Source of the DNA: Neisseria elongata subsp. elongata
Lineage (GTDB): Bacteria; Pseudomonadota; Gammaproteobacteria; Burkholderiales; Neisseriaceae
DNA: 43,814 nt
Assembly: GCF_900113545.1 (NCBI RefSeq)
Contig: NZ_FOPS01000014.1
Location: 1 to 43,814 of the forward strand
Direction of reading: 5' to 3'
Position numbers and translations under genes: made by a program. Shown in pieces: positions 24,598 through 32,431 of the stretch; within the stretch, counting starts at the first letter, position 1; every line of letters starts with the position of its first letter. Below the pieces are notes generated by a model. The model was not told the DNA's origin. It did not search any database and saw only the letters and a list, made by a program, of their open reading frames with translations.

Positions 24598-26040
24598 TTA
24601 ACGTTGCTGCTTTTCCTTAATCAGTTCGTGCAGCGTTTTCGCGGCGGGCTTCATCGGTTTGCGGTGATCTGTCCAGCCCAATTGTTTGCCCGGTGTCAGC
24701 ATACGGAATGTGGTGGCCGCCCAGCCGAAGGCACGATAGGCCTTTTTGCCGCTGAAAATGCCGTTATACGTACGCCAAGCCAGCGTTTCGGCCAAAGTAT
24801 GCGATGCGCCTTGCCCGCGTATCGGGTGTGCCACTTTTTCGTCGGGCGAGCGTTGGGCTTCTTCGCGCAGGCGGCGCATTTGAGCGGTAATCGGAATTCT
24901 TACCGGACAAACTTCGTCACACGCGCCGCACATGGTGCAGGCGGTCGGTAAGTCACGAGTGGCGTCCAAGCCCAACAGGTGCGGAGAGATAATTTCGCCG
25001 ATGGGGCCGGGGTAGGTCGTGCCGTAGGCCGCGCCGCCGATGCGGGTGTAAACCGGGCAGTGGTTCATGCACGCGCCGCAACGGATACATTGCAGGGTAC
25101 GGCGCATTTGCTCTTCGGCATAGGCCTGACTGCGGCCGTTGTCCAGCAGCACCAAGTGCATTTCCTGCGGGCCGTCGAGTTCGCCGCTGCGGCGCGGGCC
25201 GGTAATCATGTTGAAATAGGTCGTAATGTTCTGACCGATGGCCGAACGCGGCAGCAGGCTGTACAAAGGCGGAACGTCCGACAGCTTGGCCACGACTTTT
25301 TCAATGCCGGTAATCGCGATATGCACGGGCGGCACGGTGGTGCTCAGGCGGCCGTTGCCCTCGTTTTCGACCAGGCACAGCGTTCCCGTTTCGGCGACGG
25401 CGAAATTTACGCCGCTCAGGCCGACATCTGCCGTGCGGTATACGTCGCGCAGGGCTTGGCGGGCGAAGCCGGTCAGTTGATCTACGTCGTCGGTCAGCGG
25501 TGTACCGAGGTTTTGGTGGAACAGTTCGCTGACTTGCTCTTTGGTTTTGTGAATCGCGGGCATCACGATGTGGGTGGGTTTTTCACCCGCCATTTGAACG
25601 ATGAATTCGCCCAAATCGCTTTCCACCGCTTTCACGCCGTTGTCGGCCAAATAATGGTTCAGCTCGATTTCCTCGCTGACCATAGATTTGCCTTTGACCA
25701 TCAGTTTGCCGTTGTGGGCGCTGACGATGCCGTGAATGATTTCGCAGGCTTCCGTAGGCGTTTCCGCCCAGTGCACTTTCACGCCCAAACGGGTCAGGTT
25801 TTCTTCCAGCTGCTCCAATAAGTCGGGCAGGCGGGACAGGGAACGTTGACGGATGTGTTCGCAAAGGGTACGCAATAATTGCAGTTCTTCTTCGTCCGAC
25901 AATACGGCCTTGCGTTTGGTCATCAGCATGTCCATGGCCGTGCGCAGGCTTTTGCGCAGGGGTTTGTCGGACAGGGCGTCTTTCGCGTTTTGTTTGAAGG
26001 TTTCCGGTTTCGGATGGAAATGTATGGTTTGCGTACTCAT
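24598..26040 (-). CDS. lutB: Lactate utilisation iron-sulfur protein LutB
   Basis: Core subunit of the LutABC (YkgEFG) L-lactate oxidation complex. 480 residues: an N-terminal DUF162/LUD domain (VKGKSMVSEEIELNHYL near residue 134; GVNFAVAETGTLCLVENEGN near 213) and two 4Fe-4S motifs, CIRCGACMNHCPVY near 311 and CTMCGACDEVCPVR near 361, followed by a DUF3390-like C-terminal part (GWTDHRKPMKPAAKTLHEL). The start overlaps the lutC stop by 4 bases (ATGA). It is third in the order lutA-lutC-lutB. No anomaly is seen. Confidence 0.95.
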   Translation of the reverse strand: MSTQTIHFHPKPETFKQNAKDALSDKPLRKSLRTAMDMLMTKRKAVLSDEEELQLLRTLCEHIRQRSLSRLPDLLEQLEENLTRLGVKVHWAETPTEACEIIHGIVSAHNGKLMVKGKSMVSEEIELNHYLADNGVKAVESDLGEFIVQMAGEKPTHIVMPAIHKTKEQVSELFHQNLGTPLTDDVDQLTGFARQALRDVYRTADVGLSGVNFAVAETGTLCLVENEGNGRLSTTVPPVHIAITGIEKVVAKLSDVPPLYSLLPRSAIGQNITTYFNMITGPRRSGELDGPQEMHLVLLDNGRSQAYAEEQMRRTLQCIRCGACMNHCPVYTRIGGAAYGTTYPGPIGEIISPHLLGLDATRDLPTACTMCGACDEVCPVRIPITAQMRRLREEAQRSPDEKVAHPIRGQGASHTLAETLAWRTYNGIFSGKKAYRAFGWAATTFRMLTPGKQLGWTDHRKPMKPAAKTLHELIKEKQQR

Positions 26041-26738
26041 GCCGCGTCCTCCAGGTCTGCCGGGTTGATGTGGGGCGGTACGAGTGCGAGTACCACCAAA
26101 TCGCGCGGGCCGTGCGCGCCGTAGGCCAGGGTCAGTTGGATGTCTGCGGTTTTTGACGGGCCGGATACCAATACGACGTTGGTCGGCATACCGTCGGCCA
26201 TTTTTTCCCCGCTCATGGCGTGGTGGAAGGTGTTGTACATTTTTGCCGCATCAAACAGGCAGAAGTGTACCGGCGGAACCAGGCTTTGGCTGCGCGGCTC
26301 TTCAACGTCCGGCCACAACACCAGCGTGCCGGTGAGGGCGATGCCGCAGCGGGCGGAGGTAAAGCCTGCGTCGATGTCGGCAAAGTAACTGTCTTTCCAA
26401 TCTTCAATCGGTTTGTCGAAGGATTTGACTTCGATATCCGAGGCCGTCTGAAAAGCACGTTCGGCGGTTTGGCCGTGCTCGGTCTTCAGGGGCAGCAGGA
26501 TGTTTTTCAATCCTTTTTCTCCGGCTACGCGCACCATGGTTTGCGGCCAGGTTTCGGGTGTTACCCAGTAGATTTCAGTTTTGACCGCCCGCATGGTTTT
26601 CGCCCAGTGTTTCAGGCGTTCGGTTTCGCTGTCCCATTCCTGCGAGGTTTCGCGGTAGTATTCGTCCACCTTTGGTTCGATCATCGGGTAGGCGTTGGCC
26701 TTTCTCAGTTTGGCCAGGATGTTGTCGCGTGCGCTCAT
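26037..26738 (-). CDS. lutC: Lactate utilisation protein LutC
   Basis: LUD-domain subunit of the LutABC complex, 233 residues. GIALTGTLVLWPDVEEPRSQ near residue 133 and VSGPSKTADIQLTLAYGAHG near residue 195 are the family's conserved stretches, ending GPRDLVVLALV. Overlaps lutA by 4 bases at its start and lutB by 4 bases at its end, so the three are translationally coupled. GGGAGG inside lutA is a good ribosome site. The FQTA stretch near residue 96 is encoded by a DUS (26441-26454). Confidence 0.94.
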   Translation of the reverse strand: MSARDNILAKLRKANAYPMIEPKVDEYYRETSQEWDSETERLKHWAKTMRAVKTEIYWVTPETWPQTMVRVAGEKGLKNILLPLKTEHGQTAERAFQTASDIEVKSFDKPIEDWKDSYFADIDAGFTSARCGIALTGTLVLWPDVEEPRSQSLVPPVHFCLFDAAKMYNTFHHAMSGEKMADGMPTNVVLVSGPSKTADIQLTLAYGAHGPRDLVVLALVPPHINPADLEDAA

Positions 26739-27505
26739 GCTTTGCCTCCCGTGCGTTCCAACAAGAAGGTGGCAATGTGTTTGGGTTTGGGCATGCAGGG
26801 TTCGTCTTTGGCGATTTTGCCGCCGATATTCATCATGCAGCCCGCATCGGCACTGACGATTTCTACCGCTTCGGTTGCTTTTAAGGAGGCTACTTTGTCG
26901 GCCACCATCGCGCCCGAAATGTCAGGCTGCTTGACGGAGAATGTGCCGCCGAAGCCGCAGCATTCGCTTTCATGGTCGTGTACCACGCGTTCGACGTTTT
27001 TCAGGCTGTCTATCAGTTTCCAACCTGTGATGTGCACGCCCATTTCGCGCCGTGCGCCGCAGGAGGTGTGAACGGCCACTTTGATGTTGTCGCCTTTGTC
27101 TTCGGGCGTATAGCCGATATCCAGCAGGAAGTGGGTGAATTCGACCACGCGGTCGGCCACTTTTTGCGCTTGCGATTCATACCGGCTGCCTTTGAATACG
27201 TCCGGCCAGTGGTGTTTCATCATGCCGCCGCAGGAACCGGAAGGCACGACTATCGGCCAGTTTTCGGGGAACAGGTCCAGTTGGGCTTTGGCGATTTCAA
27301 AGGCTTCTTTCGGATGCCCCGATGTGAAGGCGGGTTGGCCGCAGCAGCTTTGCGCCATCGGGAAATGCACGCGGATGCCTTGCTGCTCGATCAGCGTAAT
27401 CGCATCCATACCCGCTTCGGGCATGAAAATGTCCAGCAGGCATGTGCCGAAAAAATACACATCGGCAGGTTTGCTGCCGACAGTGGGTTCGGTATTTGTG
27501 TTCAT
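26735..27505 (-). CDS. lutA: Lactate utilisation protein LutA
   Basis: CCG-domain subunit of LutABC, resembling heterodisulfide reductase and glycolate oxidase GlcF subunits. 256 residues with two CCG-type cysteine clusters: CCGQPAF and GSCGGMM (residues 54-95), then TSCGARREMG, ECCGFGGTFSV and ADAGCMMN. First gene of the lut operon. No clear Shine-Dalgarno precedes ATG 27505, where the leader is A-rich on the coding strand. A perfect palindromic operator lies 28 bases upstream of the start, within or just beyond the expected promoter. Confidence 0.94.
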   Translation of the reverse strand: MNTNTEPTVGSKPADVYFFGTCLLDIFMPEAGMDAITLIEQQGIRVHFPMAQSCCGQPAFTSGHPKEAFEIAKAQLDLFPENWPIVVPSGSCGGMMKHHWPDVFKGSRYESQAQKVADRVVEFTHFLLDIGYTPEDKGDNIKVAVHTSCGARREMGVHITGWKLIDSLKNVERVVHDHESECCGFGGTFSVKQPDISGAMVADKVASLKATEAVEIVSADAGCMMNIGGKIAKDEPCMPKPKHIATFLLERTGGKA

Positions 27506-27532
27506 GGTTTGGCTTTTGGTTTGTGTTTTGGT

Positions 27533-27551
27533 AAATTGGTCAGACCAATTT
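27533..27551. promoter_or_regulatory. Palindromic operator for a PdhR/LldR-type regulator
   Basis: AAATTGGTCAGACCAATTT is a perfect 19-bp palindrome. The core ATTGGTnnnACCAAT is the site type known for E. coli PdhR and LldR. It lies between lutA and the divergent GntR-family gene, where it can control both. A second short palindrome, TTACTTTAAGTAA, is at 27565-27577. Confidence 0.85.
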
Positions 27552-27673
27552 TATTGGAGTAGGGTTACTTTAAGTAATCTTATGTAAGCGGTCAAGTGGC
27601 ATGTGGTTTTTTATATTTTTAACCTGATAAAAAATAAGGTTTTGCGGTGAATTAAGTAAAATTGACGACAATT

Positions 27674-27687
27674 AGGCCGTCTGAAAA
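27674..27687 (+). repeat. Single DUS in the regulator leader
   Basis: AGGCCGTCTGAAAA about 35 bases before the start of the GntR-family gene. No close inverted partner. Confidence 0.8.
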
Positions 27688-27721
27688 ATCTGTCGGGCGG
27701 CCATAAGCGGAGGAGGGTGTG

Positions 27722-28519
27722 ATGCAGAAAGAAAAAACGGTCGGCAGACAGTGTGTCGGTACACAGATTGCCGATATTCTTGAGGAACGGATTTTGCAGA
27801 ATATTTATCCGGTGGGCCGGAAGCTGCCTCCTGAACGGCAGTTGGCTGAAGAGTTCGGTGTGTCGCGCCAGTCGGTGAGGGCGGCTTTGCGGATTTTGTC
27901 GGCGCGCGGGATGCTTTATGCGCGGCAGGGGGACGGACATTATGTTTCCGCGCGGGTGAGTCAGGCTTTGCAACTCGGTTGGGAGGAGGTGGCCGGCAGG
28001 CACGATATGGCCGACGAGGTATTGGATTTCCGCCGCAGTGTGGAGGGTTTGCTTGCAGGTTTGGCGGCGCAGCGGCGGACGGAAGCGGATTTGCAGCGTC
28101 TGCGCTATTGGCTTGCGGAGCTGGAGTCGGCTTACGGGCAGCATGATTCGGAACGGCAGGCGGCGGCCGATGCGGCGTTTCATCAGGTTGTGGCGGAATC
28201 GGCACATAATGTGATGTTCACGCGCCTGTCGGAGAGTTTGTTGCGTTTGCTGAAGGGGCATACGCGGCGTAATTTGGCCAATATGTTTGCCGCCGACCGT
28301 TACGCGCAGTTGTCGGAACAGCATGAGGCGATTTTCCGCGCCATTGAGAGGCAGGATGCATCGGCGGCGCAACGGGCGGCAGAAGCCCATTTGGATTATG
28401 TTCGGCGTAGTTTGCACGATGATGCGGAACGGGCGGCGCGCGAGGCTGTGTCGGCGGCTTTGGCCGAGAATGACGTTCAGGGCGTGTTTGTCGAAACTGT
28501 TGCGGGCGGTGGGAAATGA
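27722..28519 (+). CDS. GntR/FadR-family regulator, PdhR/LldR-like
   Basis: 265 residues from ATG 27722; a GTG one codon earlier is possible, but GGAGG spacing favours the ATG. The N-terminal winged helix (ILEERILQNIYPVGRKLPPE near residue 20, then SRQSVRAALRIL) is GntR-type, and the C-terminal all-helical FCD domain (from about residue 98, FRRSVEGLLAGLAA; FHQVVAESAHN; EHEAIFRAIERQD with its ligand/metal-binding His) places it in the FadR subfamily. Position beside lut and the ATTGGTnnnACCAAT palindrome suggests lactate or pyruvate control. Related to gonococcal GdhR by role; orthology is not claimed. Confidence 0.9.
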   Translation: MQKEKTVGRQCVGTQIADILEERILQNIYPVGRKLPPERQLAEEFGVSRQSVRAALRILSARGMLYARQGDGHYVSARVSQALQLGWEEVAGRHDMADEVLDFRRSVEGLLAGLAAQRRTEADLQRLRYWLAELESAYGQHDSERQAAADAAFHQVVAESAHNVMFTRLSESLLRLLKGHTRRNLANMFAADRYAQLSEQHEAIFRAIERQDASAAQRAAEAHLDYVRRSLHDDAERAAREAVSAALAENDVQGVFVETVAGGGK

Positions 28520-28720
28520 TGGCGGCCGTGCGGCAATGTTGCGCCGGCGCAGGTTGGTCGGGCTGTTGGGTGGCGTTGTTTTATCCGAACCGAAAGGCAG
28601 TAATTTCTAAAATATCGGAAACGTCTGCCCAATCGGCTTTATTGGGTTTCAATGTTCTGCGGTTCGCCGTTTGGACGAATATTGGTTAATCCGTTGCCGC
28701 TGATTTGCCGGATAATGCGG

Positions 28721-28767
28721 AAAGGCCGTCTGAAAACTGCTTGGAACAGTTTTCAGACGGCCTTTTT
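28721..28767. terminator. DUS bidirectional terminator
   Basis: AAAGGCCGTCTGAAAACTG pairs with CAGTTTTCAGACGGCCTTT around a short loop, with T-rich ends on both strands. It lies between the convergent regulator and lipoprotein genes. The 28520-28720 stretch before it shows no gene. Confidence 0.85.
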
Positions 28768-28782
28768 GATAGTGGCACGGGG

Positions 28783-29322
28783 TTATTTCAAGCTGTTCTT
28801 CAAACCTTGTATCTTGTCCTGGAATAAGGTTTCGTCGAGGTTCAGGCCATGCGTTTTGGCCACTGTGGCGAATTCCTGCATGCCGGCTAAAATATCCTGG
28901 CCGCCCGCACGCATATCGTTTTGGGCGGACAGCATTGTACTTTGGCTGTTGAAGTCGGCATTGATTGCGGTTCTCAAGCCGTTGCCCATTTTTTCAAAAC
29001 CTCCGGCCAGTTTGTTTTGGATGGAGCGGCCTTCGTCGCTTTTCAGTTTGAGGGCTTTGAGTTTGGGGGCAACTTTTTCTGTAAGGGCGAGCTGATCGCG
29101 CAAAACGCCGCGGACATCTTCTTCATTCTTCGCTTGGCTGATGCGTTGCCGGTATTCGGCTTCCAGATTCGGGTGGAATCCGGCATCTTTCAATGCGCCG
29201 GCAATGGAGATTAAGTCGGATTGCTGCGGATTGCCGCAGGCGGCAAGTGCGGCGATGCTGCCGATAACCAGCAGGAAACGGCTGATTGTGCGGGTGATTT
29301 GGGAGAGGATTTTATTTTGCAT
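28783..29322 (-). CDS. Hypothetical lipoprotein, 179 residues
   Basis: The N-terminus carries a lipoprotein signal: charged start, hydrophobic core FLLVIGSIAALAAC, with the lipobox Cys at residue 29 followed by GNPQQSD. The +2 Gly does not favour inner-membrane retention, so outer-membrane sorting is likely. The mature part is helical and charged (NLEAEYRQRISQAKNEEDVR; DQLALTEKVAPKLKAL; FQDKIQGLKNSLK) with no recognised family. It is convergent with the GntR gene and lies just downstream of the amiC terminator. Weak ribosome site. Confidence 0.75.
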   Translation of the reverse strand: MQNKILSQITRTISRFLLVIGSIAALAACGNPQQSDLISIAGALKDAGFHPNLEAEYRQRISQAKNEEDVRGVLRDQLALTEKVAPKLKALKLKSDEGRSIQNKLAGGFEKMGNGLRTAINADFNSQSTMLSAQNDMRAGGQDILAGMQEFATVAKTHGLNLDETLFQDKIQGLKNSLK

Positions 29323-29385
29323 GATGATTTCTTTCTCAGTAAGGATAAGGCGGGGCGTTATTGTAACGGAAGGCTGGAAAAAATA

Positions 29386-29421
29386 CAGGCCGTCTGAAAG
29401 AGGATTTTCAGACGGCCTGTT
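29386..29421. terminator. DUS inverted-repeat terminator after amiC
   Basis: ACAGGCCGTCTGAAA and TTTTCAGACGGCCTGT with a loop of about 6 bases, just past the amiC stop on the leftward strand. Confidence 0.8.
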
Positions 29422-29433
29422 GTCCGTTGATGT

Positions 29434-30741
29434 TTAACGTCTGGCCAATACGGCTCCGGCGAGGTAGGAGCGTACGCCGGCGGTAATCGCGTCGGCGCAC
29501 TGGCGGCGGAAGACCATGCCGCTGAGTTTGCGCTCTTCTTCCGGATTGGAGAGGAAGGCGGTTTCCACGAGGATGGACGGGATGTCGGGCGCGCGCAGGA
29601 CGGCGAAGTTGGCCTGATCGATGTCGCCTTTGTGCAACTTGTTGTATTTGCCCAATTCGTTCAGCACTTTTTTGCCCAAAATCGCGCTGTCTTTGTTGGT
29701 AACGGTTTGGGTCATGTCGAGGATGGTGCTGTCGATGTCTTTGTTGCCGCCGGTTTTGACGCCGCCGATGGCATCGGCATTGTTTTGCGTTTGCGCGAGG
29801 AATTTGGCCGCAGCACTACTGGCGCCTTTGGTGCTGAGGGTATAAACGCCGGTGCCGCGCGCGCTGGGGCTGGTGAATGCGTCGGCGTGGATGGAGATGA
29901 AGAGGTCGGCGTTCAGTTTGCGCGCTTTGGCCACGCGTACGCCCAGCGGGATGAATACGTCTTCGTTGCGTGTCATATAGACTTTGTAGCCCATGCCTTC
30001 CATGCGTTTTTTGGTTTCGCGCGCAATGGAAAGGACGACGTCCTTCTCGCGCAGGCCGCTCTTGCCGATGGCACCGGGGTCTTCGCCGCCGTGGCCGGGG
30101 TCGAGCACGATAACCGGCTGGCGGCTATGTCTGCGGTCGGCCGGTGGGGGGGGCGGGGTATCGTCCGGCGTTTTGGTCGTTTTCGGCGGCTTCGGTACTT
30201 CGGGGGGCGGCTGTACCGGCGGGGTGCTGCTGCCTGTGCCTTGGTTGCTGATTTTGCCTTTCGAGTAGTCTTCCAACAGTGCCATCAGCGGGTCGTTGGC
30301 ATCTTGGGCGTGCATCGGGTAGAGGTCGGCCACTAGGCGGTGTTTGAAGGTGGCCACGGGCGCGAGGGTGAAAAGCTGCGGATTGACGTCGGTTTTCAGG
30401 TCGATGACGATGCGTACGGTGTCGGCGGTGTTTTGACCGACGCGGATGATGCCGATATAGGGGTCGCTGCGTTGGACTTTGCTGTTGATGCTCTGCAAAA
30501 CTTCATTAAGCTGCACGCCTTTGAGGTCGAGTACGAGGCGGCGCGGGTTGTCGAGGGTGAAGTAGTTGTATTGCAGCTTTTCCGTCGATTCCAGCGTGAT
30601 GCGGCTGTAGGCGTTGGCCGGCCAGATACGGACGGCGACAAACTGCGGGGCGGCTTTGGCAAAAGCGGCCGGTGTAACGGTAAACAGCAGGCCTGCGGCG
30701 GCGCTGCGGACTATTTGGCGACGGGTAAATTTTTTATCCAT
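29434..30741 (-). CDS. amiC: N-acetylmuramoyl-L-alanine amidase AmiC
   Basis: Periplasmic amidase that splits septal peptidoglycan so daughter cells separate. 435 residues from ATG 30741, chosen because the product then begins with a Tat signal peptide, KKFTRRQIVRSAAAGLLF. Next come an AMIN domain (about residues 33-145, septum targeting), a Pro-rich linker (PPPEVPKPPKTTKTPDD, PPPPP) and an Amidase_3 domain from about residue 205. That domain has VIVLDPGHGGEDPGA, the zinc ligand in ISIHADAF, and the catalytic Glu in VETAFLSN. It overlaps the end of tsaE by 31 bases. Confidence 0.95.
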   Translation of the reverse strand: MDKKFTRRQIVRSAAAGLLFTVTPAAFAKAAPQFVAVRIWPANAYSRITLESTEKLQYNYFTLDNPRRLVLDLKGVQLNEVLQSINSKVQRSDPYIGIIRVGQNTADTVRIVIDLKTDVNPQLFTLAPVATFKHRLVADLYPMHAQDANDPLMALLEDYSKGKISNQGTGSSTPPVQPPPEVPKPPKTTKTPDDTPPPPPADRRHSRQPVIVLDPGHGGEDPGAIGKSGLREKDVVLSIARETKKRMEGMGYKVYMTRNEDVFIPLGVRVAKARKLNADLFISIHADAFTSPSARGTGVYTLSTKGASSAAAKFLAQTQNNADAIGGVKTGGNKDIDSTILDMTQTVTNKDSAILGKKVLNELGKYNKLHKGDIDQANFAVLRAPDIPSILVETAFLSNPEEERKLSGMVFRRQCADAITAGVRSYLAGAVLARR

Positions 30742-31196
30742 GCTTCTAAACTTCTTTGGCCGTTTTCGGTTTGTGCGGATAGGGCGGCATTGCGGCCGTT
30801 GGCGCAATGCGTCAGGGTGAGTGTCAGGTCGGCGGGCGGGGTGAAGTTTCCGCCTTTTTGCGGCCACTCTATCAGGCAGACGGTGTTGCCGCCGGTCAAA
30901 TCGTCCAGCCCCGCGTCTTCCCATTCCTCCGGCGCGGAGAAGCGGTAGAGGTCGAAGTGGTGCAGGGTAAAGCGGGGCAGGGGGTAGGATTCGACGATGG
31001 CGTAGGTGGGGCTTTTGACCGCTCCTTCAAAACCGAGCGCGCGCAGCAGGCTGCGGGTAAAGGTGGTTTTGCCCGCGCCCAATCCGCCTTCGAGCCAAAC
31101 CGTCAGCGGTGCGGAGAGGCCGTCTGAAAACGCGGCCGCGAAAGCGGCGGTGGCGGTTTCATCCGGCAGGAAAACGGGCGTGTGGGAAACGGACAT
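30711..31196 (-). CDS. tsaE: tRNA threonylcarbamoyladenosine biosynthesis protein TsaE
   Basis: ATPase that supports TsaB/TsaD in forming t6A on ANN-decoding tRNAs. 161 residues from ATG 31196; a GTG eight codons earlier is possible. Walker A is LEGGLGAGKTTFTRSLL near residue 36; SPTYAIVESY and HHFDLYR near residue 75, and LIEWPQKG near residue 108, are family signatures. FSDGL, just before the Walker A strand, is encoded by a DUS (31117-31131). Its tail overlaps amiC, as is common for tsaE-amiC pairs. Confidence 0.93.
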   Translation of the reverse strand: MSVSHTPVFLPDETATAAFAAAFSDGLSAPLTVWLEGGLGAGKTTFTRSLLRALGFEGAVKSPTYAIVESYPLPRFTLHHFDLYRFSAPEEWEDAGLDDLTGGNTVCLIEWPQKGGNFTPPADLTLTLTHCANGRNAALSAQTENGQRSLEAWIKNLPVAK

Positions 31197-31343
31197 GTCG
31201 GCCTGACCTGAAAAAAGCACGGATTATGCGTCAAACCGCCGCCCTTGCAAACCTTTGAAACGGCAGAAACGGCAAAAATACCCGTATTTCCCGACAAGCG
31301 GCAGGCAAACGGCGTGAAAGGCGTTTAGGCGCGGAAGCGGTTT

Positions 31344-31380
31344 GGTATAGAATGCGCGTTTTCTTTTTTCAGACGGCCTC
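31344..31380 (+). promoter_or_regulatory. murI promoter with DUS in the leader
   Basis: TGGTATAGA (31343-31351) is an extended -10 element; no strong -35 box is seen. A minus-oriented DUS (TTTTTTCAGACGGCCTC) follows at about 31365-31380, so it would be transcribed in the murI leader. Confidence 0.45.
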
Positions 31381-31395
31381 TTTCGGCTGATTGTT

Positions 31396-32208
31396 ATGAA
31401 TACACCCAACCAACGCCCCATCGGCGTTTTTGATTCCGGTGTCGGCGGCCTGACCAACGTGCGCGCCCTGATGGAACGCCTGCCGCTGGAAAACATTGTT
31501 TATTTCGGCGACACCGCCCGCGTGCCCTACGGCGTGAAGTCGCGGGCGACCATCGAAACCTTTACCGCCCAAATCGTCGGCTTCATGCTCGAACACGACG
31601 TAAAGGCACTTGTCATCGCCTGTAACACCATCGCGGCCGTGGCCGGGCATAAAGTACGGCAGATGGCGGGCAATATGCCGGTTTTGGACGTAATCAGTGC
31701 TGGGGCGCAGGCGGCGTTGGCCACCACGCGCAACAACCACATCGGCGTGATTGCCACCAACACTACGGTAAACAGCAACGCCTACGCGCGCGAAATCCAC
31801 CGCCGTAATCCCGCCGCGCGCGTGCAATCGCAGGCCTGTCCGCTATTCGTGCCGTTGGTGGAGGAGGGTTGGCTGGATCACGAAGTTACCCGCCTGACCG
31901 CGCGGGAATATTTGAAGCCGCTGTTGGCCGAAGACGTGGACACGCTGGTGTTGGGCTGCACCCACTATCCGCTGCTCAAGCCGCTTTTGCAGCAGGAGGC
32001 GCCGCATTTGCAACTGGTCGATTCGGCACTGACCACTGCCGAAGCTGCCGCCCGGGCCTTGCAGGCCGAAGGGCTGCTTAACGACGGTACGGGGCAGACT
32101 GCCGACTACCGTTTCTACGTCAGCGATATCCCGCTGCGTTTCCAAACCATAGGCGAACGCTTTTTGGGGCGCAGTTTGCAGCAGATTGAAATGGTGTCGC
32201 TGGGATAG
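31396..32208 (+). CDS. murI: Glutamate racemase
   Basis: Makes D-glutamate for peptidoglycan. 270 residues with the family signatures: IGVFDSGVGGLTNVRAL near residue 8, YFGDTARVPYG near residue 36, the first catalytic Cys in VIACNTIAAVA near residue 74, and the second in LVLGCTHYPLLKPLL near residue 185. Divergent from tsaE. No good ribosome site precedes ATG 31396. A strong non-DUS hairpin terminator follows. Confidence 0.96.
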   Translation: MNTPNQRPIGVFDSGVGGLTNVRALMERLPLENIVYFGDTARVPYGVKSRATIETFTAQIVGFMLEHDVKALVIACNTIAAVAGHKVRQMAGNMPVLDVISAGAQAALATTRNNHIGVIATNTTVNSNAYAREIHRRNPAARVQSQACPLFVPLVEEGWLDHEVTRLTAREYLKPLLAEDVDTLVLGCTHYPLLKPLLQQEAPHLQLVDSALTTAEAAARALQAEGLLNDGTGQTADYRFYVSDIPLRFQTIGERFLGRSLQQIEMVSLG

Positions 32209-32253
32209 GGTTTGTGAGTTGGCCGCTGCGGTTTCCGCATCCGTTCACTAATA

Positions 32254-32315
32254 AAAGCGGCAAATTCGAGGTGTCCGACCTTACTGCGGTTTCCGCTTTG
32301 AATTTGCCGCTTTTT
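32254..32315 (+). terminator. Rho-independent terminator after murI
   Basis: AAAGCGGCAAATTC and GAATTTGCCGCTTTTT form a stem of about 14 bp with a loop of about 30 bases, ending in a T-run. It is one of the few terminators here not built from DUS. Confidence 0.7.
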
Positions 32316-32373
32316 AGCCAAAATCCGCTTGAAAACCGGCGGTCAATAAATCTTGGGCCGTCGGTTTGACAAA

Positions 32374-32416
32374 GAGGCCGTCTGAAAACCCGTATCGCAG
32401 GTTTTCAGACGGCCTC
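32374..32416. terminator. DUS inverted-repeat terminator after pglL
   Basis: GAGGCCGTCTGAAAACC and GGTTTTCAGACGGCCTC pair over 17 bp with a short loop between the convergent murI and pglL genes. Confidence 0.85.
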
Positions 32417-32431
32417 GATTTTGGATTGCGC

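Noticed and set aside
30742-30924. Upstream extension of amiC
   Set aside because: It would bury the Tat signal peptide and overlap tsaE in another frame; ATG 30741 gives a proper export signal.
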